Positions 8,976 to 16,129 of a DNA stretch of 64,000 nt are shown piece after piece. Position 1 is the first letter of the stretch. The number at the start of each line of letters is the position of its first letter. The notes under the pieces are model-generated. The model made no database searches, was not told the origin of the DNA, and was given only the letters and a program-made list of their open reading frames with translations. Both the position numbers and the translations under genes were made by a program. Source of the DNA: Saccharopolyspora_C sp047200635 (GTDB lineage: Bacteria > Actinomycetota > Actinomycetes > Mycobacteriales > Pseudonocardiaceae); NCBI RefSeq assembly GCF_047200635.1, contig NZ_JBJZOI010000012.1, positions 129,255 through 193,254 of the forward strand. Reading direction: 5' to 3'.

Positions 8976-9785
8976 ATGCCCGAGATCTTCGTCGTGCACC
9001 GCCGCGACCGGCAGAACATCGGCGACATGGCCTGTCCGCCGTCGAACCACCCGGAGCACTTCCCGTGGCTCGCCGACGCGACCACGATCGACATCGAGCA
9101 CGACGTCCCCCGCTACGCGGACCGGCTGCGCCGCGCGCACGTCATCTACGGCGGCGGCGGGCTCATCGGCACCGGGTTCTTCGACCGGCAGCTCGACCAC
9201 CTCATGTCCCTGCGGCCGCCGAGGCTCGTGGTCTGGGGTGCCGGGCACAACAACAACGAGGACCACACCATCGCCGATCCCGGCTACCTGGACCGGTTCG
9301 ACCTCGTCGGGCTGCGCGACCGGCGGGACACCGGTGTGCACGGGGCCGGGCGGCACGAGTGGGTCCCCTGCGTGAGCGCGCTGATGCCGCAGCTCGACGA
9401 CCCCGGCGAGCCGGAGCACGAGGTCGTCGCCTACCGGCACCGGGACCAGCGGCTGCCCTTCCCGTCCGACATCGGGGGACTGCCGCTGCTGACCAACCAG
9501 CACCACGACCTCGACGAGACGCTCGCCTTCCTCGCCTCCGGCGCGACGGTGCTCACGAACTCCTACCACGGGGCCTACTGGGCGACCCTGATGAACCGGC
9601 GCGTGGTGGTGGTGGACCCGTTCGCCTCGAAGTTCTTCGGCTTCCACCACGCCGTGCCGATCGTGCCCGGCGACTCCTGGCGGGGCGCGCTCGCCAAGGC
9701 GCGCGCGCACCCGGGCGCGCTGGCCGAGTGCCGCGCCCGGGTGCTCGACTTCGGCGACCGGGTGCGGCGCCTGTTCGGCCGCTGA
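8976..9785 (+). CDS. Polysaccharide pyruvyl transferase family protein
   Basis: Family members transfer pyruvate from PEP to form ketals on polysaccharide sugars. The N-terminus has IGDM, and AHVIYGGGGLIGTGFF matches the family's Gly-rich strand-turn. The C-terminal part has LTNSYHGAYWATLMNRRVVVVD, the family's conserved SYHG helix. At 269 residues it is short for the family (often 300-400), so the substrate may not be a classical exopolysaccharide. The ATG follows a GAGGAGGC ribosome site after the stop of the GT4 gene. Function is inferred from family only. Confidence 0.75.
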   Translation: MPEIFVVHRRDRQNIGDMACPPSNHPEHFPWLADATTIDIEHDVPRYADRLRRAHVIYGGGGLIGTGFFDRQLDHLMSLRPPRLVVWGAGHNNNEDHTIADPGYLDRFDLVGLRDRRDTGVHGAGRHEWVPCVSALMPQLDDPGEPEHEVVAYRHRDQRLPFPSDIGGLPLLTNQHHDLDETLAFLASGATVLTNSYHGAYWATLMNRRVVVVDPFASKFFGFHHAVPIVPGDSWRGALAKARAHPGALAECRARVLDFGDRVRRLFGR

Positions 9786-12700
9786 TCACTCGCAGGGCGG
9801 CTCGTAGGGGATCTGCGGGATCGTCTGCTCCCACTGCTCCCGGGGCAGCACCCCGTGGGTGGTCGAGCAGATCCGCTGCGCCGCGCGGCGCACGTCCAGG
9901 TCCCAGAGGTAAGCGGTGTTGTCCCCGCTGGCCGAGGCGACGACGGAACCGTCCGGGCTGAACGAGACCGAGTGCACGGCCGCCCGGTGCTCGCTGAGGT
10001 CCAGCCCGATCGGCCCGGCGTGCTCTGGATCCCGCACGTCCCACAACCGGACGGTGCGGTCCTCGCTGCCGGACGCGAGGGTCGCGCCGTCCGGGCTGAA
10101 CGACACCGACTTCACGTTCTGGGCGTGCCCGCGCAGCGGGGAACCCAGCTGCTCCGGGCGCTCCGGATCGCTCACGTCCCACAACCGCACCGTCTTGTCC
10201 CCGCCCCCGGTGGCCACCACGCGGCCGTCGGGGCTGAAGGCCACCGCGTAGGCGGCTTCGTGGCCGGTCGCCCACGGCTCACCCAGCTGCCTCGGGCGCT
10301 CCCGGTCCCGGACGTCCCACAACCGCACCGTGCCGTCGCTGCTCGCGGTCGCGAGCAGGGCGCCGTCCGGGCTGAAGCGGGCCTCGTTGATGTAGCCGCG
10401 GTGACCGAGCAGCGGCCCGCCGATCCGCCGCGGGTGCGCCGGGTCGGCCACGTCCCACAGCTGAGCGCTGACGTCGTCGTTGCCGGTGACGAGCGTCCGG
10501 CCGTCCGGGCTGAACACGACCTCCCCCATGTAGCGGGTGTCGACGCGCAGCGGCTCCCCGAGCGGCTCGGGCGCCGCCGGGTCGTGCATGTCCCACAGCC
10601 GGACGGTCCCGGTGCCGCCGCCCGTGGCCAGCACCGTGCCGTCCCGGTTGAAGGTCGCCGAGTACACCGAACCGACCGGGCCCGAGTAGACCGGCAGCGG
10701 CGCACCGAGCGGGCGGGGACGCAGCGGATCGGAGGTGTCCCACACCCGGACCGTCCGGTCCTCCCCGGCCGTGACGAGGACGGTGCCGTCGGGGCTGAAC
10801 GCCACGTCGTTCACGCTCGCGGTGTGCCCCGCCAGCACTCGCTCCGGCAGCGACCACAGGCGCACCGCGCCGTCGTCCCCGCCGGTGGCGAGGGTGTGCC
10901 CGTCCGGGCTGAAGCCGACGGCGAAGACGGTGCTGCTGCCCGCGCTGAGGTGCTGCCCGATCTGGGTGGCGTTCGACGGCTCGGTGACGTTCCACAGCAG
11001 CGCCGAGCTGTCCGCGCTGCCCGAGGCCAGCGTCCGCCCGTCCGGGCTGAACTTCACCGACCAGACCGGAGCGTTGTGCCCGATCAGCGCGGGACCGAGC
11101 TGCCGCGCCCGCGCCGGATCGCGGACGTCCCACAACCGGACCGTCTTGTCCACGCTGCCCGAGGCCAGCAGCGAGCCGTCCGGGCTGAACGCCACCGAGT
11201 GCATCCCGCCGTTGTGCCCCTCCAACGGCGCGCCGATCGGGGTGGCGTTCGCCGGGTCGGCCACGTTCCACAACCGGACCGTCCGATCGTCGCCGCTGGT
11301 CGCCAAGGTCCTGCCGTCGGGACTGAACGCCAGCGTGCGCACCTGCGCGGTGTGCCCTCGCAGCGGCCGCCCGATCGGCGCGGGCCGCGAGGGATCGGCG
11401 ACGTTCCACAGCCGGGCGGTCTGGTTCTCGTTGGCCGCGGCCAGCGTCCGCCCGTCCGGGCTGAACTCGATCAGGTAGATCGTGCCGTCGCCGCCGCTGA
11501 CCGGTGGCCCCAGCGGCTCGGGTCGGGACGGGTCGGTCACGTCGTAGAACCGCAGCCGGTGGTCGTCGCCCGCCGCCGCCAGGGTCCGGCCGTCCGGGCT
11601 GAACACGGCCGAGGTCACCCAGCTGCCGAAGCCGCGCAGCGGCTCGCCCAGCGGCTTCGGCTGACCGCGGGCGGCCACGTCCCACAGCCGAACCGTCCGG
11701 TCGTACCCGGCGGTGACCAGCGTCTTCCCGTCCGGGCTGAACGTGGTCAGGTAGACCGAGCCCTGGTGACCGTGCAGCGGGGTGTTCAGCGGCGCGTTCT
11801 GGGTGGACAGCAGCCGCGTGGCCACACCCGGGTCGCCGGGGCGCATCCGATCGGCGACGAGGTTCAGCTTCGCCGCGGCCGAGGGGTCCACCGCCTGCAG
11901 CCGGTCGGCTTGGGCGAGCACCTGGCGGAACTCGGCGTCGTCCCGCTCCTGCACCGCGAGCACGGCGGCGACGGCGGCGACCGCCGCGAACACGCAGATC
12001 GCGGCTGCCGTCCCGCGCCGGAACCAGCTGGCCCGGCGCCGGTACCGCAGCGAGGCCGAGAGGAACTCGCGGCTGACCGCGGTCAGCTCCACCGGATCGA
12101 CCTTCCCGGCCCAGTGCCGGGCCGTCTCCAACCGCGGGCCCCGGTAGAGCAGCGATGCCTCCCGGTCCTCCTGCCGCCAGGCCTCGGCGTCCCGTTCGAG
12201 GCGCTGTCGCGCCAGGTTTCCCGCGCGGTCCTGGTCGATCCAGCCGCGCAGCCGGGGCCAGGCGTAGAGCAGCGCCTCGTGGCTGATCTCCGCCGAGTCC
12301 GAGTCCAGGGTCACCAGCCGGGCGGTCGTCAGCACGTCCAGCGCCGAGCGCGCCGCCTCGCGGTGCTCGGCGTGCTCGACGATCTCGGCGTAGGTGGCGC
12401 GCCGTCGCGTGTCCTGGGTGTCCTCGCCGACGTGCACCAGGCGCAGCAGCACCTGCCGCGCGGCCGCCTGCCCTTCCGCGGACAGCTCCGCCCACGCCCG
12501 CTCCGCCGTGGCCGCGACCGCGCCCTGGATGCCGCCGGCCGCGCGGTACCCGGCGATGGTGAGCTTGCCCGCCTGCCTGCGCTGCCAGGTGACCAGCAGC
12601 GCGTGCGAGAGCAGCGGCAACGCCCCCGCGTCGTAGGCGCGCTGTCCCGGCTTGCCGTAGGCACGTCCCACGCTCACCCCGAGGTCGCGCAGCAGCACGT

Positions 12701-13877
12701 CCACGAGCCCCGTCTCGATCTGGAGGCCGGTGGCCTTCGCCGGGCCGGTGATCGCCTTGCGCAGCTCGGCGATGGTCATCGCGCCCAGCACCATCTGCCG
12801 GTGCTGCAGCGCGTCGGCCAGCTCGGGGAAGTCCAGGCAGCGAGCGTAGAAGTCCGCCCGCAACCCGAGCACCACCAGCCCGGGCGGTAGTCCGCCCTCG
12901 AACCCCGTGGTGCAGCAGGCCTGCAGGACCTGGACGAACAGCGCCCGCCGCTGCTCGTCCCGGCACATGGTGAAGGTCTCCTCGAACTGGTCCACGACCA
13001 GCACCAACCGGGCCCCGTCGCCGGCCGCGGCCCGCACGTGCCCGGCCACCGCGTCCCGCACCGGCTCAGCGAACCGGAACTCCGCGTCCGGGTTCTCGCC
13101 GTGCGCGACGTCCTCCGCCGCCGCCGCGAGCACCTCGTTGAGCTCGGGGATCAGCTCGGTCAGCGCACCGAGCGGATCCTCACCGGGAGTGGCGGTGCGC
13201 ACCGGCCACGACGAGGAACCCTGCTCCGCCAGCGCTCCTCCGGTCAGCGCGGGCAGCAGACCGGCACCCAGCAACGAGGACTTCCCCGCGCCCGAGGCGC
13301 CGACGAGCATCGTGATGCCGCCGTCCTCGGCCACGGAGGCGAGCCGCTCCACGAGCATCGTCGTCGCCCGCTCCCGGCCGAAGAACCAACCGGAGTCCTC
13401 CGCGTTGAACGCCGCCAGACCGCGGTAGGGGCACAGGCTCCCGGGAGCGGGGTTCGCGATGTCCGCCGGAACGCCGTCCGACGACTCGCCCTCCGCGACC
13501 GGCGGCGCCTCCGGAGCCGCGAGCGGGCTGGTCAGGGCCTCGTCCCATCGCGCGCGCCAGACCGGGAGTTCGTAGAGTCCGTCCACCGGCGGCTGCGGCT
13601 GGTTCTTGCGGGCCGCGCCGATGAGGACCTCGAGGACCACGGACAGGGCGGCGAACCGGGCGGGCACGTTCCGTCCCCGCCGCCAGTCGCTGATCCGCTG
13701 CGCGGTCGGACGGATGGGCCTGCCCCGCTCGTCGATCCGCCGGGCCCGCTCCACGGCGTCGGCGACCCGCTTCAGCGGAGGGTCGCCGGCCGTGACGTAC
13801 AGCAGCGCGAACCGTTCCGCGAACCGCGCGCGGGTGCCGGTTCCCGCCGCCGAGCCCGTCTCTTTCCGGTCCGTCAT
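9786..13877 (-). CDS. HTH - novel STAND NTPase - WD40 protein (nSTAND1)
   Basis: A 1363-residue signalling ATPase. Order: an N-terminal helix-turn-helix-like domain (about 15-95, with RPTAQRISDWRRGRNVPARF), the nSTAND1 opening CPYRGLAAFNAEDSGWFFGRE (about 149-169), Walker A GASGAGKS (193-200), Walker B LVLVVDQFEE (about 290), winged-helix/helical STAND parts, and one membrane helix (about 622-645). Then come 14 WD40 repeats, each with an F-SPDG turn and a V(R)LWD strand, enough for two seven-bladed propellers. The STAND class acts as ligand-triggered switches, but no effector domain or partner is seen. Actinomycetes carry many such proteins of unknown role. Confidence 0.92.
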   Translation of the reverse strand: MTDRKETGSAAGTGTRARFAERFALLYVTAGDPPLKRVADAVERARRIDERGRPIRPTAQRISDWRRGRNVPARFAALSVVLEVLIGAARKNQPQPPVDGLYELPVWRARWDEALTSPLAAPEAPPVAEGESSDGVPADIANPAPGSLCPYRGLAAFNAEDSGWFFGRERATTMLVERLASVAEDGGITMLVGASGAGKSSLLGAGLLPALTGGALAEQGSSSWPVRTATPGEDPLGALTELIPELNEVLAAAAEDVAHGENPDAEFRFAEPVRDAVAGHVRAAAGDGARLVLVVDQFEETFTMCRDEQRRALFVQVLQACCTTGFEGGLPPGLVVLGLRADFYARCLDFPELADALQHRQMVLGAMTIAELRKAITGPAKATGLQIETGLVDVLLRDLGVSVGRAYGKPGQRAYDAGALPLLSHALLVTWQRRQAGKLTIAGYRAAGGIQGAVAATAERAWAELSAEGQAAARQVLLRLVHVGEDTQDTRRRATYAEIVEHAEHREAARSALDVLTTARLVTLDSDSAEISHEALLYAWPRLRGWIDQDRAGNLARQRLERDAEAWRQEDREASLLYRGPRLETARHWAGKVDPVELTAVSREFLSASLRYRRRASWFRRGTAAAICVFAAVAAVAAVLAVQERDDAEFRQVLAQADRLQAVDPSAAAKLNLVADRMRPGDPGVATRLLSTQNAPLNTPLHGHQGSVYLTTFSPDGKTLVTAGYDRTVRLWDVAARGQPKPLGEPLRGFGSWVTSAVFSPDGRTLAAAGDDHRLRFYDVTDPSRPEPLGPPVSGGDGTIYLIEFSPDGRTLAAANENQTARLWNVADPSRPAPIGRPLRGHTAQVRTLAFSPDGRTLATSGDDRTVRLWNVADPANATPIGAPLEGHNGGMHSVAFSPDGSLLASGSVDKTVRLWDVRDPARARQLGPALIGHNAPVWSVKFSPDGRTLASGSADSSALLWNVTEPSNATQIGQHLSAGSSTVFAVGFSPDGHTLATGGDDGAVRLWSLPERVLAGHTASVNDVAFSPDGTVLVTAGEDRTVRVWDTSDPLRPRPLGAPLPVYSGPVGSVYSATFNRDGTVLATGGGTGTVRLWDMHDPAAPEPLGEPLRVDTRYMGEVVFSPDGRTLVTGNDDVSAQLWDVADPAHPRRIGGPLLGHRGYINEARFSPDGALLATASSDGTVRLWDVRDRERPRQLGEPWATGHEAAYAVAFSPDGRVVATGGGDKTVRLWDVSDPERPEQLGSPLRGHAQNVKSVSFSPDGATLASGSEDRTVRLWDVRDPEHAGPIGLDLSEHRAAVHSVSFSPDGSVVASASGDNTAYLWDLDVRRAAQRICSTTHGVLPREQWEQTIPQIPYEPPCE
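9900..11790 (-). repeat. 14 tandem WD40-coding repeats, about 130-140 nt each
   Basis: Recurring GTCCGGGCTGAA (antisense of FSPDG) and GGACGTCCCACA (antisense of LWDV) words mark a WD40 repeat array within the STAND gene. The repeats are similar at the DNA level, a likely place for recombination or assembly error. Confidence 0.8.
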
Positions 13878-14077
13878 CCCCGTCCTCCTCCGGTCCGGAT
13901 CCGGACCGGAAAATCCGGTACCCGCCGTTGAGCAGGTACTTCACCGAGCTCCGGATATGGGTGGGCCCACGTCCGCGTCCCGAGCTGCCATGCTCTGACA
14001 CAGGCTGCGCCGGACGGGCCACGGACGGTCGAGCGCGCGAACCGGCCGGAGGTCCGGACAGCAGTCGAGTGGCGGTA

Positions 14078-14120
14078 GGTGTGCCGCTGAGGTGCCTGGG
14101 GGTTTCGTCAGCGGCACACC
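14078..14120. repeat. 13-bp perfect inverted repeat with 17-nt loop
   Basis: GGTGTGCCGCTGA and TCAGCGGCACACC flank a 17-nt spacer, about 200 nt upstream of the STAND start codon. It could be an operator for that gene or an RNA stem in the leader. Confidence 0.5.
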
Positions 14121-14214
14121 ACACCACACGGCTTCCGTCGGCAGCAGGCGGGAACCGGACCGTCACGCGGAGTACCGGCACCGACAGCAGCCGAACGATC
14201 ACGAGAGTACGCGG

Positions 14215-14249
14215 GAATGCCCCGGCCACTCATGGTGGTCGGGGCATTC
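14215..14249 (-). terminator. Hairpin terminator downstream of tRNA-Leu(UAA)
   Basis: 15-bp arms (GAATGCCCCGGCCAC with GTGGTCGGGGCATTC, one G-U pair) surround a 5-nt loop. It lies on the 3' side of the minus-strand tRNA and probably ends that transcript. Confidence 0.6.
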
Positions 14250-14392
14250 GTTCCGTCCGACCGGCGGCGAAAACGACCACGACCAGCGGCGAGACCCCGA
14301 TCGGCCTAGCGGGGGCAGCGGCGAAGTGGATCACTCGGAGCAGCGGGGCGCGCACGGCGAGATCACCACCGCGAGCGCGGCGGGAGTAGTGG

Positions 14393-14466
14393 TGCCCCCG
14401 GTCGGGATCGAACCGACACTCTGACGAGTTTAAGTCGTCTGCCTCTGCCAGTTGGGCTACGGGGGC
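14393..14466 (-). tRNA. tRNA with anticodon UAA (Leu, codon UUA), short variable arm
   Basis: The minus strand folds as a complete cloverleaf: acceptor GCCCCCG/CGGGGGC, D arm closing GCC/GGC, anticodon stem GACGA/TCGTC with loop CTTAAAC (anticodon TAA), variable loop AGAGT, T arm GTCGG-TTCGATC-CCGAC, and discriminator A. The CCA end is not encoded. Only 5 nt separate the anticodon and T stems, whereas leucine tRNAs normally have a long class II variable arm. The A discriminator agrees with leucine identity. The Streptomyces counterpart (bldA) reads the rare UUA codon. Confidence 0.9.
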
Positions 14467-14632
14467 TCGTCTCAGCGGACGTCCAGGACTGCCCGCCCTG
14501 GTCGCGGACCCGACTGCGGGCCAGGCCTCGACCGCCGGATCGGACGCACTGACTGTGCCCCGGGTTCCCGTTGATCGAAAACCGCCGAGCAGAGCAGTTC
14601 GTTCCTCCGCGCGCCCGGGGAAGTCGCGGGGC

Positions 14633-15772
14633 TCATCGATCCCACCTCGGTGTCGCGGCGGAGGCGGCCAGGTGCTCGAAGCGCTCCGCGACCCAGCCGT
14701 GCACCGCGGCGGAAACGGCGCCGTCCTGCGCCCGGTGCTCGAACCAGCGCCAATCGCAGTTGACGTTGACCTCCAGGAAGACGTGGTCCGAGCCGACCGC
14801 CAGCAGGTCGAACGCGGCCACGTGCAAGCGCCAGAACCGGCACAGCGCGCGCAACTGGGTCAGCAGCGCCGAGGGGAGCTCGATGCGTTCGACGATCACC
14901 GAGTCCGGGTCGACCCACAGCTGCGCCGGATCCAGCTTGTCCACCCGGTAGCCGATCACTTCGTCACCCACCACGAAGGCCCGGATCTCGTGCTGGGCAT
15001 CGACGTACTGCTGCACCAGCACCGGGGCGGGTTCCCTCGCCTCCGCCGATCGCCGGATGTCCAGCGGCCGCGGGAACAAGCCGCGCAGCGCTCCCGGCTC
15101 GGGTTCGAGCATGTGGTGGCCGGCGGTCTTGACGATGCAGCGCCCGCCGCCCGGGCGGCTGCGGCCCGGCAGCGTGGTGACCGCGGTCCTCGGCACCCGG
15201 AATCCGAACGCGGTGGCATCTCGGAGCTGGGTGAGGCGGTCCAGGTGCGCGCTCGACCGCACCGGGTTGATCTGCTCCCAGTCGACCCGGCCGGACAGCC
15301 AGCTGGAGACCGCTCGCCACTGCTCGCGAACGTAGGCACCGTGCACCGTGGTCGGATCCACGGGCAGCGCGGTGATGTCGAAGTGGCGCCGCCACACCAC
15401 GATCGGCCGCAGCAACCACCGCTCGAACTCGATGAGCGGGGTGTCGGTGTAGACCGTGAGCGCGATGTCGAGGCACCGGTCGGCGTCGATGCGCACCATC
15501 CGGATGCCGCGCTCCGCGAGGGCCAGGGAGAGCTCGTTCATCTCCATGTCGGCGGCGCGGGCCAGCACGAGCACGCACGGGATGGGATCACCGTCGCCCT
15601 CGTTCACCAGGTCGGCGCGGTGCACGCGCTCCTGGAAGTCGAGGCTGGTGTCGTCGGAGCGGAAGAAGTAGTCCTGCCCCTGCAGCAGCAGCGGGCCGGG
15701 TCGGAAATCGGCGGCGAAGGCGCCGGACTCGGGGCCGAACGGGTGCGCGAAGTCGTCCGCCCCCTCGGTCAT
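14633..15772 (-). CDS. MvdD/graspetide-type ATP-grasp ligase, candidate RiPP maturase
   Basis: Predicted to form ester or amide cross-links in a ribosomal peptide with ATP. The 379 residues have an extra N-terminal stretch of about 50 residues. Then PCVLVLARAADMEMNELSLAL and GIRMVRIDAD resemble the pre-grasp opening of MvdD-like enzymes; a central Lys-containing IVKTAGHHM loop follows, and then the metal and nucleotide motif VFLEVNVNCDWRWFE (about 331-345), matching the E-N-x-N...W-x-W/F-E signature of graspetide ligases. The ATG at 15772 has an AGGAGG site 10 nt upstream. A 42-codon gene lies 55 nt upstream on the same strand and may be its precursor. Another carboxylate-amine ligase role cannot be excluded. 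Confidence 0.72.
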   Translation of the reverse strand: MTEGADDFAHPFGPESGAFAADFRPGPLLLQGQDYFFRSDDTSLDFQERVHRADLVNEGDGDPIPCVLVLARAADMEMNELSLALAERGIRMVRIDADRCLDIALTVYTDTPLIEFERWLLRPIVVWRRHFDITALPVDPTTVHGAYVREQWRAVSSWLSGRVDWEQINPVRSSAHLDRLTQLRDATAFGFRVPRTAVTTLPGRSRPGGGRCIVKTAGHHMLEPEPGALRGLFPRPLDIRRSAEAREPAPVLVQQYVDAQHEIRAFVVGDEVIGYRVDKLDPAQLWVDPDSVIVERIELPSALLTQLRALCRFWRLHVAAFDLLAVGSDHVFLEVNVNCDWRWFEHRAQDGAVSAAVHGWVAERFEHLAASAATPRWDR

Positions 15773-15803
15773 CGCCCCAGTCCTCCTGCGGTACCGCGAT
15801 CAT

Positions 15804-15827
15804 CGTCGGCCGGTGGGCCGACCGACG
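15804..15827 (-). promoter_or_regulatory. Intercistronic stem-loop between small peptide gene and ATP-grasp gene
   Basis: 10-bp arms (CGTCGGCCGG with CCGACCGACG, one G-U pair) surround a 4-nt loop and begin right at the small gene's stop codon. Such stems often reduce read-through, so that a precursor peptide is made in excess over its enzyme. Confidence 0.5.
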
Positions 15828-15956
15828 TCAATCGTCCTTCTTGCGGAACACTTCGGACGCGGCCCGGTACTCGGCCGCGAAGTCCGCGAGCGGGCCGTCC
15901 TGCACTTCGCCGCTGCGCAGCAGAGCCGCTAGTTCTTGGAGAGTCAAAGGATTCAC
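15828..15956 (-). CDS. 42-residue peptide, candidate precursor for the ATP-grasp ligase
   Basis: A small gene not obvious in a length-limited ORF search. From GTG 15956 it encodes a peptide starting MNPLTLQELAALLRSGE and ending EVFRKKDD. The N-terminal half is a helical, leader-like segment (LTLQELAALL); the C-terminal half has Asp/Glu, Ser and Lys residues that a graspetide ligase could join. A GGGGAAGG ribosome site lies very close to the GTG; a TTG three codons later has better spacing. It is followed by a stem-loop and the ligase gene, and preceded by a promoter. It lacks a repeated core, so it could instead be a small regulatory or accessory protein. Confidence 0.5.
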   Translation of the reverse strand: MNPLTLQELAALLRSGEVQDGPLADFAAEYRAASEVFRKKDD

Positions 15957-16000
15957 CCCTTCCCCAACTGAGGCATCCTTTCAGGTGAAGACACCCCGAC

Positions 16001-16044
16001 AGTCTTGGATTACCCGCTACTCATTGTCAAGGGTAGCGGGTGAT
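16001..16044 (-). promoter_or_regulatory. Promoter with overlapping inverted-repeat operator for the peptide/ATP-grasp operon
   Basis: On the minus strand TTGACA (16030-16025) is followed after 18 nt by AAGACT (16006-16001). A 12-nt inverted repeat, ATTACCCGCTAC (16009-16020) and GTAGCGGGTGAT (16033-16044, one mismatch), brackets the -35 box. The placement suits a dimeric repressor. The transcript start would be about 40 nt before the small gene. Confidence 0.55.
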
Positions 16045-16129
16045 CCAGTCCCCTGCACGGAGCAGTCCCCACCCGGACGCCAATCACCGCGCGCTCCACT
16101 GAGCACGCGGTGATCACCGAGGGTGCTGG

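Larger units (their letters stand above)
13878..14392. other. 515-nt non-coding gap with two inverted repeats
   Basis: No convincing gene on either strand; short frames here lack ribosome sites and family-like sequence. It holds the upstream region of the STAND gene and two strong inverted repeats listed separately. I saw no integrase or transposase remnants. Confidence 0.6.

Noticed and set aside
10279..12966. 895-residue and 1011-residue frames within the STAND-WD40 gene
   Set aside because: Frame-shifted and antisense shadows of the WD40 repeats; they lack any domain pattern of their own.
14092..14424. A 110-residue frame in the gap before the tRNA
   Set aside because: Runs into the tRNA gene, has no ribosome site and a composition unlike real proteins.
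13878..14466. Integration of a mobile element at tRNA-Leu
   Set aside because: No integrase, no direct repeat of the tRNA 3' end and no phage-like gene found.
14467..14632. A second small peptide gene downstream of the ATP-grasp ligase
   Set aside because: A 25-codon frame (from a GTG near 14547) exists, but it has no ribosome site, is Arg/Pro-rich, and overlaps the likely tRNA promoter.
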